From Desulfoscipio geothermicus (GTDB taxonomy: Bacteria > Bacillota > Desulfotomaculia > Desulfotomaculales > Desulfallaceae), in NCBI GenBank assembly GCA_016841905.1, contig JAENYF010000006.1:1-64000 (forward strand): DNA of 64,000 nt. Reading direction: 5' to 3'. A program made the translations under genes and the position numbers. The notes below the pieces were generated by a model. The model saw nothing but the letters and a program-made list of their open reading frames with translations. It was not told the DNA's origin and did not search any database. Shown here piece after piece: positions 35,708 through 44,970 of this stretch (its first letter is position 1; the number at the start of each line of letters is the position of its first letter).

Positions 35708-37583
35708 AGAGATACCTCCGCTGGACACTGTACATAAAATCAGAGGTATACTGCATGAACTTGGGATATCCACCATCGATAAATGGACGGATTCAAAAGT
35801 TGACGGGTGTTACTCATTGAGGGTGGAAATTGCGGGAACGGGAGTGGGACAAAACGGCAAGGGGGCAACGCCAGGGTTTGCTTTGGCCAGCGCTTATGCA
35901 GAGCTTATGGAGAGAACCCAGAATGACTTGCTTTATACCGGCGATTATGATGAAGACGTGTGGAAATACTGCGGCTTTTATTATGCGCCGGACGAAAGAC
36001 TTATGAGTGTCAAGGAATTGGTTCAGGAGGATAATCCATGGGTTGATCGGCTGCTTGAAGTGCTCAAGCAAAGGGATGAGCAAATCAAGCCCGGAAGTGC
36101 CGTGCTCAGCTCACTTGCGGGAAGGCTTTTTAATCCCGAAGGAGCAGCCGGTAAGAAATATGAAGCACTTAAAGGGTGGAGTTTTTCCGTACCAAAGGGT
36201 TGCAGCCATGATTTTGTGGCTATTCCATTTTACAGCTTGCGGACCGGGAACTTGTACTATATGCCGGTATCCGTTCTCAGGGCGTTATATGGTAGTAACG
36301 GGACTTGCGCGGGGAACAGCCGCGAGGAAGCGCTGTTGCAGGGATTATCGGAGCTGTTCGAACGCCATGCCAATGTGCAAATTATAAATGAAAGACTGAC
36401 TCCTCCCACTATACCCTATTGGTATTTAAGCCGTTATGAACGCCTGTATGCCGTTATGCGGCAAATAGAAAGCAAGGGATATTACAAACTAATGATCAAG
36501 GACTGCTCTTTGGGCAGTGGATTTCCTGTTATTGCCTCTCTTCTGATTGATTTGAAAAAACAAACTTATGTAGTCAAGTTTGGAGCCCATCCCGTATTTG
36601 AAATCGCCCTGGAGCGGACGCTTACCGAGATGTTCCAGGGGCGGGATATCTCAACCGCAGCCCAGGCATGCCGCCTTGCCGATGGCTTTAGGCAGGTCGG
36701 CGGGCCGGACAACCTGCATAATATTTTGAAGGTGGCCTCAGGGCAGTATCCGGAACAGTTCTTCTCCGAAAATTACAGCTATGAGTTTACTCCCTTTGAT
36801 GACCATGGAGGGAAAAGCAACGGCCGGCTTTTGGAGTATGCCATCAATCAATTATTGAATCAGGGTTATGACATAATGGTCCGCGATGTTTCATATTTGG
36901 GATTTCCCAGCTTTCAAATAGTTGTGCCTGGCTACAGCGAAGCTTTTAATTTCGGCACCCGGAGGTTGAGGGAAAAAAACTCTTTAGATATTGTTAAAAA
37001 TGTCATCAGAAAACTGCCTGAGGCTTCTGACGACGAGGTGGAAAAGTTAGTCAAGTATATGTCTTATAAGGGAAACTGGGTGCTTGAAAACAATCTGGAA
37101 TTTAGTGCCGGGCTGCCGCTTCAGCTTGATGCCCCCGGCGGTCAACTGGCCTGGGACTTTTTGCTTGCAGCCGGCTATTACAGGTTAGGCAGGTTAAATG
37201 AGGCATACAGGGGCTTCAAGTATATTGCGGCGCACATGAACAACATTAACGACTCTGATGCGACTTATTACTCCTGCCTGAGGGATTATGTCGGAGTGTT
37301 GGTGACAGGTATGGGCCATGATGAGGCCGAGGGCATTTTAAATAATTTTTATGATCGAGAAATTTTAGAGCGTGTTATCGAGCATGCCGGAGTGCCCGGC
37401 CAAATTTTAAAGCGTCTTTATACATTCATTGACTGCTTTAATTGTCAGTCATGTTGTGTCCGGGACCGCTGCTCCTATGATGTAATAAAAAAAATACGGA
37501 TAGTATTGAAGGAAAAGCAGCTGGAAAGCCGCATAGATCAACAGCAAACAGGGCGGAACATAAGAAATGGTTCAAAGACTTAA
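35679..37583 (+). CDS. YcaO-domain enzyme 2 (paralogue of enzyme 1)
   Basis: 634 aa, clearly a paralogue of the preceding protein: same blocks (SAYAELMERTQND, YGSNGTCAGNSREEALLQ, GAHPVFEIALERTLTEMFQGR) and the same tail type (CFNCQSCCVRDRCSYD). It has an insert after about residue 110 not present in enzyme 1. The ATG at 35679 has GGAGGTG 5 bases upstream and overlaps the end of gene 1 by 29 bases, so the two are co-translated and may form a heterodimer. It retains the ATP-site Glu residues, so I see no sign that it is an inactive partner. Confidence 0.88.
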   Translation: MSLLSQNKFKEIPPLDTVHKIRGILHELGISTIDKWTDSKVDGCYSLRVEIAGTGVGQNGKGATPGFALASAYAELMERTQNDLLYTGDYDEDVWKYCGFYYAPDERLMSVKELVQEDNPWVDRLLEVLKQRDEQIKPGSAVLSSLAGRLFNPEGAAGKKYEALKGWSFSVPKGCSHDFVAIPFYSLRTGNLYYMPVSVLRALYGSNGTCAGNSREEALLQGLSELFERHANVQIINERLTPPTIPYWYLSRYERLYAVMRQIESKGYYKLMIKDCSLGSGFPVIASLLIDLKKQTYVVKFGAHPVFEIALERTLTEMFQGRDISTAAQACRLADGFRQVGGPDNLHNILKVASGQYPEQFFSENYSYEFTPFDDHGGKSNGRLLEYAINQLLNQGYDIMVRDVSYLGFPSFQIVVPGYSEAFNFGTRRLREKNSLDIVKNVIRKLPEASDDEVEKLVKYMSYKGNWVLENNLEFSAGLPLQLDAPGGQLAWDFLLAAGYYRLGRLNEAYRGFKYIAAHMNNINDSDATYYSCLRDYVGVLVTGMGHDEAEGILNNFYDREILERVIEHAGVPGQILKRLYTFIDCFNCQSCCVRDRCSYDVIKKIRIVLKEKQLESRIDQQQTGRNIRNGSKT

Positions 37584-37601
37584 GACGGACGGGGGATTAA
37601 T

Positions 37602-39608
37602 GTGCCGGATGTATGTATAGTTTCAATGCCGTACGATTTACTGCATATGCCATCATTGGGTATAGGGCAACTGGTTGCTGCAGCCAAGGGAAGGGGGATT
37701 GATGCCGGGGCGGTTTATGCTAAGTTCTGGTTTGCGGAGAAAATCGGACTAAAAAACTATAATATAATATGCCGTTTGTTAAACCCGGCGAGTCTGCTGG
37801 CTGAATGGACGTTTTCAAAGGCTGCTTTTCCAAACTTTCACGCAAGTGATGACGAGTATCTTGCCATGGCGGTATCTTCATATCATGAAGATAGTTTTAT
37901 TGATAATTTTATGAAACAATATAGTGAATATGCCGATATTGCTGAATTGCTGGTGGAGATTAGAAAAAAGGCCGGTGATTTTATCAATGAAGCAGCAGAG
38001 AAAATATTGGATATGAGCCCATATATTGTAGGCTGCAGTTCCATGTTCCAGCAGCATTGTTCGTCTCTTGCCCTGCTGAGGAGATTAAAGGAACTGAATC
38101 CCAAACTAATCACAATTATGGGTGGCGCCAATTGCGAAGGTATTATGGGACAGACATTATTAAAGTGTTTTCCGTGGGTGGATTTTGTCATGTCGGGGGA
38201 AGCGGACTTGGCTTTTCCGGTTTTTTGCGAACAGGTACTTGCCGGCGGAACTGCTATAAGACAGGATAAACTGCCCTACGGGGTGATATCCCGGGAATAT
38301 GTGGGTAAAATCCAAGATAACGATATAACATCTCCTGTGGCATTAGTGGATGATATGGACAGTGTTCCCGTGCCTGATTATGCAGACTATTTTGAGGAAC
38401 TGGAGAAATATTTAACAAAGGAAGAAATAAACCCTATTTTAATGTTTGAGACTTCAAGGGGATGCTGGTGGGGCCAGAAGCATAAATGCAGCTTTTGTGG
38501 TCTCAACGGCCATAATGTGCGGTTTAGGCGTAAGTCGGCAGACAGGGTAATGGACGAAATTGACGCATTGTCACATAGGTATTCGCTGCACAGGTTTTTT
38601 GCTTCGGACAACATTATGGACATGAATCATTTCAAGGATCTTTTACCCCGCCTGTCTGCGACCAGCCCGGTTGAGAATATATTTTTCTTTGAAACCAAAG
38701 CCAATTTAAATGAACCACAAGTTGTGCAATTGAGACGGGCAGGTGTCACCTGGATTCAGCCTGGTATCGAAAGCCTTAACGACAATTCATTGAAATTGAT
38801 GAACAAAGGGAATTCTTCAGCGGGGAATGTGGCCTTGCTTAAATATGCCATGGAAAATGGCGTTAAAATCACATGGAATTACCTTACCGGTATACCAGAG
38901 GAGGATGATGCCTGGAATGATGAGACGGCGCAGTGGTTACCTTTGATTTACCATCTTGAACCGCCTGGAAGCATTGGCAATATAAGATTTGACCGCTTTA
39001 GTTCCTATTATAACCACCAGGACAAATATGGACTAAAGTTATTGCCGTACAAAACATATGCCTACATCTACCCGGTCGACAGCAGTGAAATTGAAAACAT
39101 GGCTTGTTTTTTTGAGGATTATATGCAGCAAGGAAGAGGAGCCGGTCCGGGTGCCCAGCAGCTCAAGAATTGTTTTAACGAGTGGAACAACGCTTTTCAC
39201 GGAGGTTGGAGCTCAGACCTGGCAGGTAGCAGCCTGCAAAGTGTGAATAAAAAAGACGCCAGGCCACAGCTTATTATGCGCGAGCTGGAAAACATGACCA
39301 TGATAACAGATACCAGGGATTGTGCCTTTCAAAGGATATACTACCTTGAAGGGCTGGAACATCAGGTGCACCAGTTTTGCAGACAACCCAGGCCGGCTGA
39401 CCGACTGCTGGAGAACTTCAACCGGCATTACGGGCTGGACATAAAACCCTTGGAATTGGATGAGGTCATAGGTAAGCTCAGGGAATGGAAGTTGGTAGTA
39501 ATTCTGGGTGAGTGGGTGTTGAGCCTCGCCACACGTAAAACCAAATTCAATAAAAACAGGGCTAAGAATAAGCCCATAGCATCATTTTCATGGCTTGGGG
39601 ACATCTGA
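37602..39608 (+). CDS. B12-type radical SAM RiPP maturase (maturation radical SAM protein 1 type)
   Basis: 668 aa. The N-terminal B12-binding-like domain (about 1-200; SMPYDLLHMPSLGIGQL and IMGGANCEG) precedes a radical SAM core with cluster motif C-x7-C-x2-C in SRGCWWGQKHKCSFCGLNG (about residues 290-308). This arrangement is that of the RiPP maturation radical SAM protein 1 family, which is linked to Nif11 and NHLM leaders. C-methylation of unactivated carbons is the likely reaction. GTG start with GGGGGA 5 bases upstream. LanM starts one base after its stop. Confidence 0.9.
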   Translation: MPDVCIVSMPYDLLHMPSLGIGQLVAAAKGRGIDAGAVYAKFWFAEKIGLKNYNIICRLLNPASLLAEWTFSKAAFPNFHASDDEYLAMAVSSYHEDSFIDNFMKQYSEYADIAELLVEIRKKAGDFINEAAEKILDMSPYIVGCSSMFQQHCSSLALLRRLKELNPKLITIMGGANCEGIMGQTLLKCFPWVDFVMSGEADLAFPVFCEQVLAGGTAIRQDKLPYGVISREYVGKIQDNDITSPVALVDDMDSVPVPDYADYFEELEKYLTKEEINPILMFETSRGCWWGQKHKCSFCGLNGHNVRFRRKSADRVMDEIDALSHRYSLHRFFASDNIMDMNHFKDLLPRLSATSPVENIFFFETKANLNEPQVVQLRRAGVTWIQPGIESLNDNSLKLMNKGNSSAGNVALLKYAMENGVKITWNYLTGIPEEDDAWNDETAQWLPLIYHLEPPGSIGNIRFDRFSSYYNHQDKYGLKLLPYKTYAYIYPVDSSEIENMACFFEDYMQQGRGAGPGAQQLKNCFNEWNNAFHGGWSSDLAGSSLQSVNKKDARPQLIMRELENMTMITDTRDCAFQRIYYLEGLEHQVHQFCRQPRPADRLLENFNRHYGLDIKPLELDEVIGKLREWKLVVILGEWVLSLATRKTKFNKNRAKNKPIASFSWLGDI

Positions 39609-39609
39609 T

Positions 39610-42600
39610 ATGAATATTATTGATAATTGTGTGCAGGAGATAGCCCGGCATGCCCAAACATTATATGAAAGAATAAACTTAATCTCTGGAAAGGACATGC
39701 ATATGACGGGCATGGAAGAAGCCGAAGAAAGGCTGAAGCGTTGGAGAGAATATGCAGCGGCTAATGATAGCCTTGTCTTCGGCAAAAGGCTGGCCTGGGA
39801 CGGTTTAACCAAACAAACGGCGTTGCAACTGATGGCGGATGAGATGCCGGGGCAAGGACGGCTGGATTCTCCGTGGATGTCGTTGCTGGGGGAGGTGCTG
39901 GGGTTGGCCGGGCGTGCCACTGCCGGTGAACTTCGTCAAAGCTGCCATGCCTTTAACGATCAAAAGCACCAGTTTGAGGAAATACATATGCTTTTTGCCA
40001 ATACAGGTATTAAGCGACTAGGCGAGCGGGTTGGGAACATAAACGACCTGTTTATCCCGCAAGCATTCACTGGTCTGGTACGTTTACTGCTGCTGCGGCT
40101 TAGTTTTGTTTCGGTTGATGTTTTACGCGCCGAAATGGAGCTTAGCGGCAGCAAATACCCGTCCTTTATTGATGTTTTGCTTGAAGGGGAGATATTCACA
40201 GTATTTAGGAAGTATCCCGTTATGGCCAGGCTGATGTCTCAATTTACACTGTTCTGGGTTGAGGCTTCGGCCCAACTGATTAACGCGCTGGCCTGTGATA
40301 TTGATCTCATCCGTGGGACTTTTGGGGGACAACTACCCCCAGGCAGGGTCAACAGGGTCGAATGCGGCCTGTCCGATCCTCACAACAGAGGTCGCAGCGT
40401 GATCAAGCTGGAATTTGAAACTGAGCTTAAGCTTATCTTCAAGCCGCGGGACCTGGGTATAGAGGAAAGCTTTTTTAATTTTGCTGCACATATGAATGCC
40501 CTGGAAGATGAGGATATGTTCAAGGTATTGAAAATCCTTAACAGGGGAAGTTATGGATGGATGGAGTACTGCGAGCCGCTACCCTGTCGGGATGGGCAGG
40601 AGGTAGTCATGTTTTACAGACGCAGCGGGATGTTGCTTTGTGTGATGTATCTTCTGACCGGTATGGATCTGCATTATGAGAATATAATAGCCCAGGGTGA
40701 ATATCCGGTGGCTGTCGACCTGGAAGTAATGCTTCAACCACTTCCCGAACATAAAAAATCAAACCCGGGCGAGTATAGTGTACTGGAAACGTCACTTATA
40801 CCGGTTCAGATTTTTAAGGACCATAACGGTTATTTTTCTCCTGTCGGTCTTGGGGGCAGAAATTATACAGATGCGGACGGTTTATCAAACGGGGCTGCGC
40901 GCGGGAACTGCGTATATCTTGATGGCAGGCGGGTAAAACCCGAGGAGCATGTGAAAGACATTGAGGCAGGATTTAAAAAAGCCTACAGGGCGATACTGCG
41001 TCACAGAGACAAATTTCTTTCTGCTGCCGGTCCATTAAGCGTGTTTGAAAATAAAAGGGTCAGGTATGTCTTTAGGAAAACAAATCTATATTTCAATATA
41101 CTTTATAACTCACTGCGGCCGCAGTATCTGAAAAATGGCATATTGCGGAGTATAAGGATGGATAAAATTAGCAGGCCGCTAGTGAATAAAGTCAATAAGC
41201 CTGTGCACTGGGACATTATCAGATTGGAACACGAATCCCTGGACCGGGGGGATATTCCATCATTTTATATCGATACCTGTGAGCGACAGCTGAAGGATGA
41301 AAATGGCCGGGTTATGAAGAATTTCTTTACAGATATACCTATGGCAGCCGTAAGGAACCTAATTTCCGACATGAGTGATGATGACCTGGCTAAACAGTGT
41401 GCGCTGCTCAGGGAGTCCTTCAGGGTGCAGATGACAGTGATACATAACAGCAAGGGTCAGGCTGTAAGGCTTGCCGAAGATGAAGAACAGCATTTTAAAC
41501 TAGACCGGGAACAGTTAATTGAAACGGTGAAAACCATAGCCAGTTATATATGTGACCGGGCCATTATAACTGGAACAAGTGTAAACTGGCTTAATACTGC
41601 TATTGGGATTAACCCATACATAGAAATGAAGATTATGAAGGGCAACCTGTATAATGGCAAAGCGGGTGTTTGCCTGTTTTTATCCGCCTGCCGAAAGATT
41701 TTGGGAGATCAAGCAAATATTAAATTTCTTCAAGCCGAGCTGGTTAACGAAATGATTAAAACGGCGGACTGGATTCGGGAAGGAACTTTTAAAACGACGT
41801 GTATCGGTGCGGGTAAAGGAATTGGCGGTATTATTTATACACTTGTGAAAATGTTTGAATTTACCACCGATGAATTAGTATTGCGTAAGGCATTGCAGCT
41901 GTCTGAAACTATTAGCGACCGGTTGATTGCTAATGACTCCGAATATGATGTGATTTCCGGATCCGCAGGTGCCATACTTTCTCTTCTGACTCTATATGGG
42001 GTATGTCCCTCCAATGACGTTTTGTTGCGAGCAGTGAAATGCGCAGACCACTTGTTGGAATGCAGGGTGGAAGGTTCTAACGGTTTGAAGGCTTGGAAGC
42101 CGTCGAATATATTTACCCATGCTAATCAACCTGTTCCGGCTTTCTCAAGAGGGGCTTCAGGTATTGCGTTGGCACTTGGCAGGTTGTATAAGGTTTCAGG
42201 ACAGGTAAAATATATGCATGCCGCCCGTGAAGCCGTTTGGTATGAAAACGATATACTTCTGGAGAAAAAGTTCGCCTGGCCGGGTTTGAATGGTCAAAAT
42301 TCTGAAATTCAGCTTTCATGGTGTACCGGAGCCGCGGGGATATGTTTAAACAGGCTGGAAGCCGGCGATATTATAGGATTTGAGCAGAGAAATAGTGATT
42401 TGCAAATTGCCCTTAATCTAATTAGGAGCGTCGGCGAATTGAGCAAGGACGATCTCAGTTGGGGTAGCTTCGGGCTAATCGATGTGTTGATTACCGCATC
42501 CTGTAGACTTGACAATGAGGAGCTTTATAATGAAGCTTTAAAAAGGGCGGCCCGGTGTTCTGAGGACTTTAAAGACACGATTAATGACATTTCATTCTTC

Positions 42601-42678
42601 AATGGAATTTCCGGTATAGGGTATGTTATGCTAAGATTTATTGACCGGCGGCTGCCATCAGTTCTTGCTTTTGAGTGA
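39610..42678 (+). CDS. LanM-type synthetase with intact dehydratase and degenerate cyclase
   Basis: 1022 aa. The N-terminal dehydratase domain phosphorylates and eliminates Ser/Thr: KLIFKPRDLG, GMDLHYENIIAQG (D-x-H-x-x-N), VDLEVML, and RYVFRKTNLYFNIL are all preserved. The C-terminal LanC-like domain keeps the Gly-rich repeats, but catalytic His is Arg847 (AFSRGASG) and the second zinc pair Cys-His is Ser950-Trp951 (DLSWGSFG); only Cys905 (SWCTGAAG) remains. No zinc site should form. As the cores lack Cys, it probably acts as a dehydratase only, as LanM-like PoyF does in proteusin biosynthesis. Last gene of the locus. Confidence 0.9.
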   Translation: MNIIDNCVQEIARHAQTLYERINLISGKDMHMTGMEEAEERLKRWREYAAANDSLVFGKRLAWDGLTKQTALQLMADEMPGQGRLDSPWMSLLGEVLGLAGRATAGELRQSCHAFNDQKHQFEEIHMLFANTGIKRLGERVGNINDLFIPQAFTGLVRLLLLRLSFVSVDVLRAEMELSGSKYPSFIDVLLEGEIFTVFRKYPVMARLMSQFTLFWVEASAQLINALACDIDLIRGTFGGQLPPGRVNRVECGLSDPHNRGRSVIKLEFETELKLIFKPRDLGIEESFFNFAAHMNALEDEDMFKVLKILNRGSYGWMEYCEPLPCRDGQEVVMFYRRSGMLLCVMYLLTGMDLHYENIIAQGEYPVAVDLEVMLQPLPEHKKSNPGEYSVLETSLIPVQIFKDHNGYFSPVGLGGRNYTDADGLSNGAARGNCVYLDGRRVKPEEHVKDIEAGFKKAYRAILRHRDKFLSAAGPLSVFENKRVRYVFRKTNLYFNILYNSLRPQYLKNGILRSIRMDKISRPLVNKVNKPVHWDIIRLEHESLDRGDIPSFYIDTCERQLKDENGRVMKNFFTDIPMAAVRNLISDMSDDDLAKQCALLRESFRVQMTVIHNSKGQAVRLAEDEEQHFKLDREQLIETVKTIASYICDRAIITGTSVNWLNTAIGINPYIEMKIMKGNLYNGKAGVCLFLSACRKILGDQANIKFLQAELVNEMIKTADWIREGTFKTTCIGAGKGIGGIIYTLVKMFEFTTDELVLRKALQLSETISDRLIANDSEYDVISGSAGAILSLLTLYGVCPSNDVLLRAVKCADHLLECRVEGSNGLKAWKPSNIFTHANQPVPAFSRGASGIALALGRLYKVSGQVKYMHAAREAVWYENDILLEKKFAWPGLNGQNSEIQLSWCTGAAGICLNRLEAGDIIGFEQRNSDLQIALNLIRSVGELSKDDLSWGSFGLIDVLITASCRLDNEELYNEALKRAARCSEDFKDTINDISFFNGISGIGYVMLRFIDRRLPSVLAFE

Positions 42679-42825
42679 TAGAGTAATCGCTATTAATTTT
42701 ATTACCTAAATGCATCCTGCAGGATTACACATGTTTTAAAAATCACTAATATAAAGATTTTCTAAAAATTAACTCTTTGTGGGCAGCTTAGGGCGTTTTT
42801 TTATGTAAAAAGCGAGGTAATGAAC

Positions 42826-43235
42826 ATGAAAGAAATATGGACCTACATACAAATCGCCATTACCGCCATTGGTGGTTGGCTGTGCTGGTTTTTAGGCGGC
42901 ATTGATGGTTTCTTATATGCCCTGGTAGCCTTTGTGGTCCTGGACTATATTACCGGGGTGATGTTGGCATTACTGAAAAAAGACTGTCTAGCGATATAGG
43001 GGCTCGGGGAATATTTAAAAAAGTGATGATCTTTTGCTTGGTAGGCGTGGCTCATATTATTGACAGCAATATTATCGGCGATGGTAGTGTAATTCGCACA
43101 GCGGTTATATTCTTCTATTTATCTAATGAAGGAATCAGTATCATCGAAAATGCATCGAAGATTGGCCTCCCCATACCGGAAAAACTAAAGAACGTCTTGG
43201 CTCAGCTTGGTGAAGGTGGTGAGAGCAAAAAATGA
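42826..43235 (+). pseudogene. Frameshifted phage-type holin
   Basis: The start reads MKEIWTYIQIAITAIGGWL then FLGGIDGFLYALVAFVVLDY, typical of the toxin-secretion/phage lysis holin family. In a run of six A's (about 42976-42981) the frame breaks and reaches a stop. A one-base-back shift restores LSSDIGARGIFKKVMIFC and the rest to 43235. I read this as a one-base deletion; slippage on the A run is an alternative. The end overlaps the amidase start (ATGA). Confidence 0.75.
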
Positions 43236-43634
43236 ACCTAAGGAAACTCATTCTAACTGAAAATGCCTGCTACAAGGCAGGTAAAACCATTGTACTAAAA
43301 AGGCATCATGGTATTCCATCGGAGCCAACAACCCCTATCTTAAACGATATGTTGGGCCGGATGATGGACTTTTAGGCAAAAAACAGTATAACAATCACTG
43401 GAATCAAGACAGACCCGATGACAGGCAAGTTTGTCCTCATGCTTTTATTGGGAAGCTGGCTGATGGCTCTATTGCTACTTACCAAACCCTTCCTTGGAAT
43501 CATCGGGGCTGGCATGCAGGCGGAGATGCGAATAATTCTCATCTTGGTTTTGAGATCTTCGAGGATAATTTGACTGATGCTTCATATTTTTATGCTGTTT
43601 ATCAGGAAGCTATAGAACTTTGTGTTTATCTTAT
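43232..43634 (+). pseudogene. Truncated, frameshifted N-acetylmuramoyl-L-alanine amidase (Amidase_2 type)
   Basis: Overlaps the holin stop. MNLRKLILTENACYKAGKTI is the usual start of a phage-type amidase; then the frame shifts. The other frame continues ANNPYLKRYVGPDDGLLGK, QVCPHAFIGKLADGSIATYQ and RGWHAGGDANNSHLGFEIF. The first zinc His segment (normally MVHST-like) reads WYSI, so it is dead even apart from the shift. The C-terminus is replaced at about 43632 by transposase sequence. Holin plus amidase form a lysis cassette remnant, phage-derived or a toxin-secretion pair. Confidence 0.75.
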
Positions 43635-43839
43635 CATCGAGGGTTACCACCGGCAACTACGAAAGGTAACAAAAACTAAAACTGCCTATCCAACAGACGA
43701 TGCATTGAAGAAAATTATTTACCTGGCCACCGTCGAAGCAGCAAAAAAGTGGACTATGCCGGTTAGAGATTGGAAAAATTGCATCTCACAGTTAGCCATA
43801 TACTTTGGTGATAGGATAGAATCAGAGATGGCCATATAA
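43635..43839 (+). pseudogene. C-terminal end of an IS256-type (Mutator-like) transposase
   Basis: GYHRQLRKVTKTKTAYPTDD, then ALKKIIYLATVEAAKKWTMP and VRDWKNCISQLAIYFGDRIE, matches the C-terminal end of IS256-family transposases. It is joined in frame to the amidase remnant, so ATG 43570 to TAA 43839 forms a chimeric open frame. The catalytic DDE core is absent. The large palindrome at 43865 starts 25 bases after its stop. Confidence 0.8.
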
Positions 43840-43864
43840 AGTTAGCCAGGCAATAAATCGACCG

Positions 43865-43986
43865 GTAGCCCTTGACATGGAGCCTCTGGGCCTGCATTTC
43901 TGGGAGCCCACCGGGGAGTCTACGCTTACGCTTTGGCCTCCCGCCATAACAGGCTAACACAGGCCCCTCTCCATATAAAGGGCTAC
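43865..43986. repeat. Large palindromic repeat, copy A
   Basis: The ends GTAGCCCTTGACATGGAG and CTCCATATAAAGGGCTAC pair, with an inner GGCCTG/CAGGCC arm. It shares blocks with copy B at 44228 (CCCTT-ACATGG, CAGGCTAACAC, AAAGGG). It directly follows the IS256 remnant, so it may be IS-end sequence. Confidence 0.65.
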
Positions 43987-44227
43987 CTGGTTGATTTTAT
44001 CTAAGATAGTTTTGTATTAAGAGGAAAAACCATAAACACGTAATATTTCACATTCCCGTGGCCTAACAGCAGCGTTGTCGGAGGAACTTTGGAAGCTATT
44101 GAGCACGTTGATTTGTTTAGCCTATCGAATTATTTCATGATATTAACAGAGACCGGCTTGAACCCCTGTTATTGGAGAATATACACTTAAAACTTAAGCT
44201 TATATAGAATATAACGTTTTATCTTGG

Positions 44228-44375
44228 GCAGCCGCCCTTTACATGGGGGCCCCTGGTGTCCGTGTTTCTTAGGGCCGGCTAGGGCCCGCTGCAGCTAATG
44301 CTTTTGCGGCCCTTTGCCAAAGGCAGGCTAACACGGACACCTCCCCCATGTAAAGGGTCTTCGATGAACGGCTGC
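44228..44375. repeat. Large palindromic repeat, copy B
   Basis: CCCTTTACATGGGGG (44235-44249) pairs perfectly with CCCCCATGTAAAGGG (44343-44357), flanked by GCAGCCG/CGGCTGC and containing GTGTCCGTGTT/AACACGGACAC. It is a homologue of copy A but GC-richer and better conserved. No gene fits inside. Confidence 0.7.
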
Positions 44376-44631
44376 TAGGCAACCATCTTCTTCCCTGACA
44401 TCTGGCTGTTTATGATAGCTTTATAATACTGTTTTCCCATAGTTTTTTGGCGTTCATCTTTAGCTTTTGGCAGTGTCTTTACGGAGCCGTTCTTGCGGTG
44501 TTTGTTTAACCAAGTATGAATAGTATTAGCTGACATTTCATGACTGCGGGCTATCAAGGCAACATTACCTGTTTCTTGACACTCTTTAATAATTAATTCT
44601 TTAATTCATGACTATATTGCTTGTTTCTCAT
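44375..44631 (-). pseudogene. Frameshifted transposase helix-turn-helix protein (orfA type)
   Basis: On the minus strand MRNKQYSHELKN runs into a stop; one base back the frame continues ELIIKECQETGNVALIARSH then EMSANTIHTWLNKHRKNG, an IS-type helix-turn-helix protein. It ends at SGKKMVA without an orfB partner. The break is in an A-rich stretch and looks like a one-base loss. Confidence 0.65.
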
Positions 44632-44970
44632 TAAAACCTATCCCCTGATAATATAATTACACGTACTTTCTCCAAATCTATTAGGGGGCTATATAGAGAC
44701 GTACATGCGTTATCCAACATACAGGGTGTTATGAAGAACGACTGGTACTAATATGTAAAGTACGGTACGACCAGACCGCTAACGATTTTCTTTCAACGGA
44801 ACTGCTTCTACCACGAAACCCGAAGCCGCGACGAAGTATTAGAAACTGCAAGAGTGCCAGCGTCAGGAAGGAAGTTGAGATTATGCTTTACAACCTTCCC
44901 GATCTGTTTGTGGACTGAATATGGTCAAGAGACATACATGGTACTGGTTTTACAAGCACGAGGAGGCTTT

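Noticed and set aside
42706-42730. Short palindrome ATCCTGCAGGAT after LanM as terminator
   Set aside because: The stem is only 6 bp with no loop and no T tract.
44854-44970. Upstream extension of the PAS/EAL gene
   Set aside because: The GAGGAGG site fits ATG 44971; the extension has no ribosome binding site and no sensible domain.
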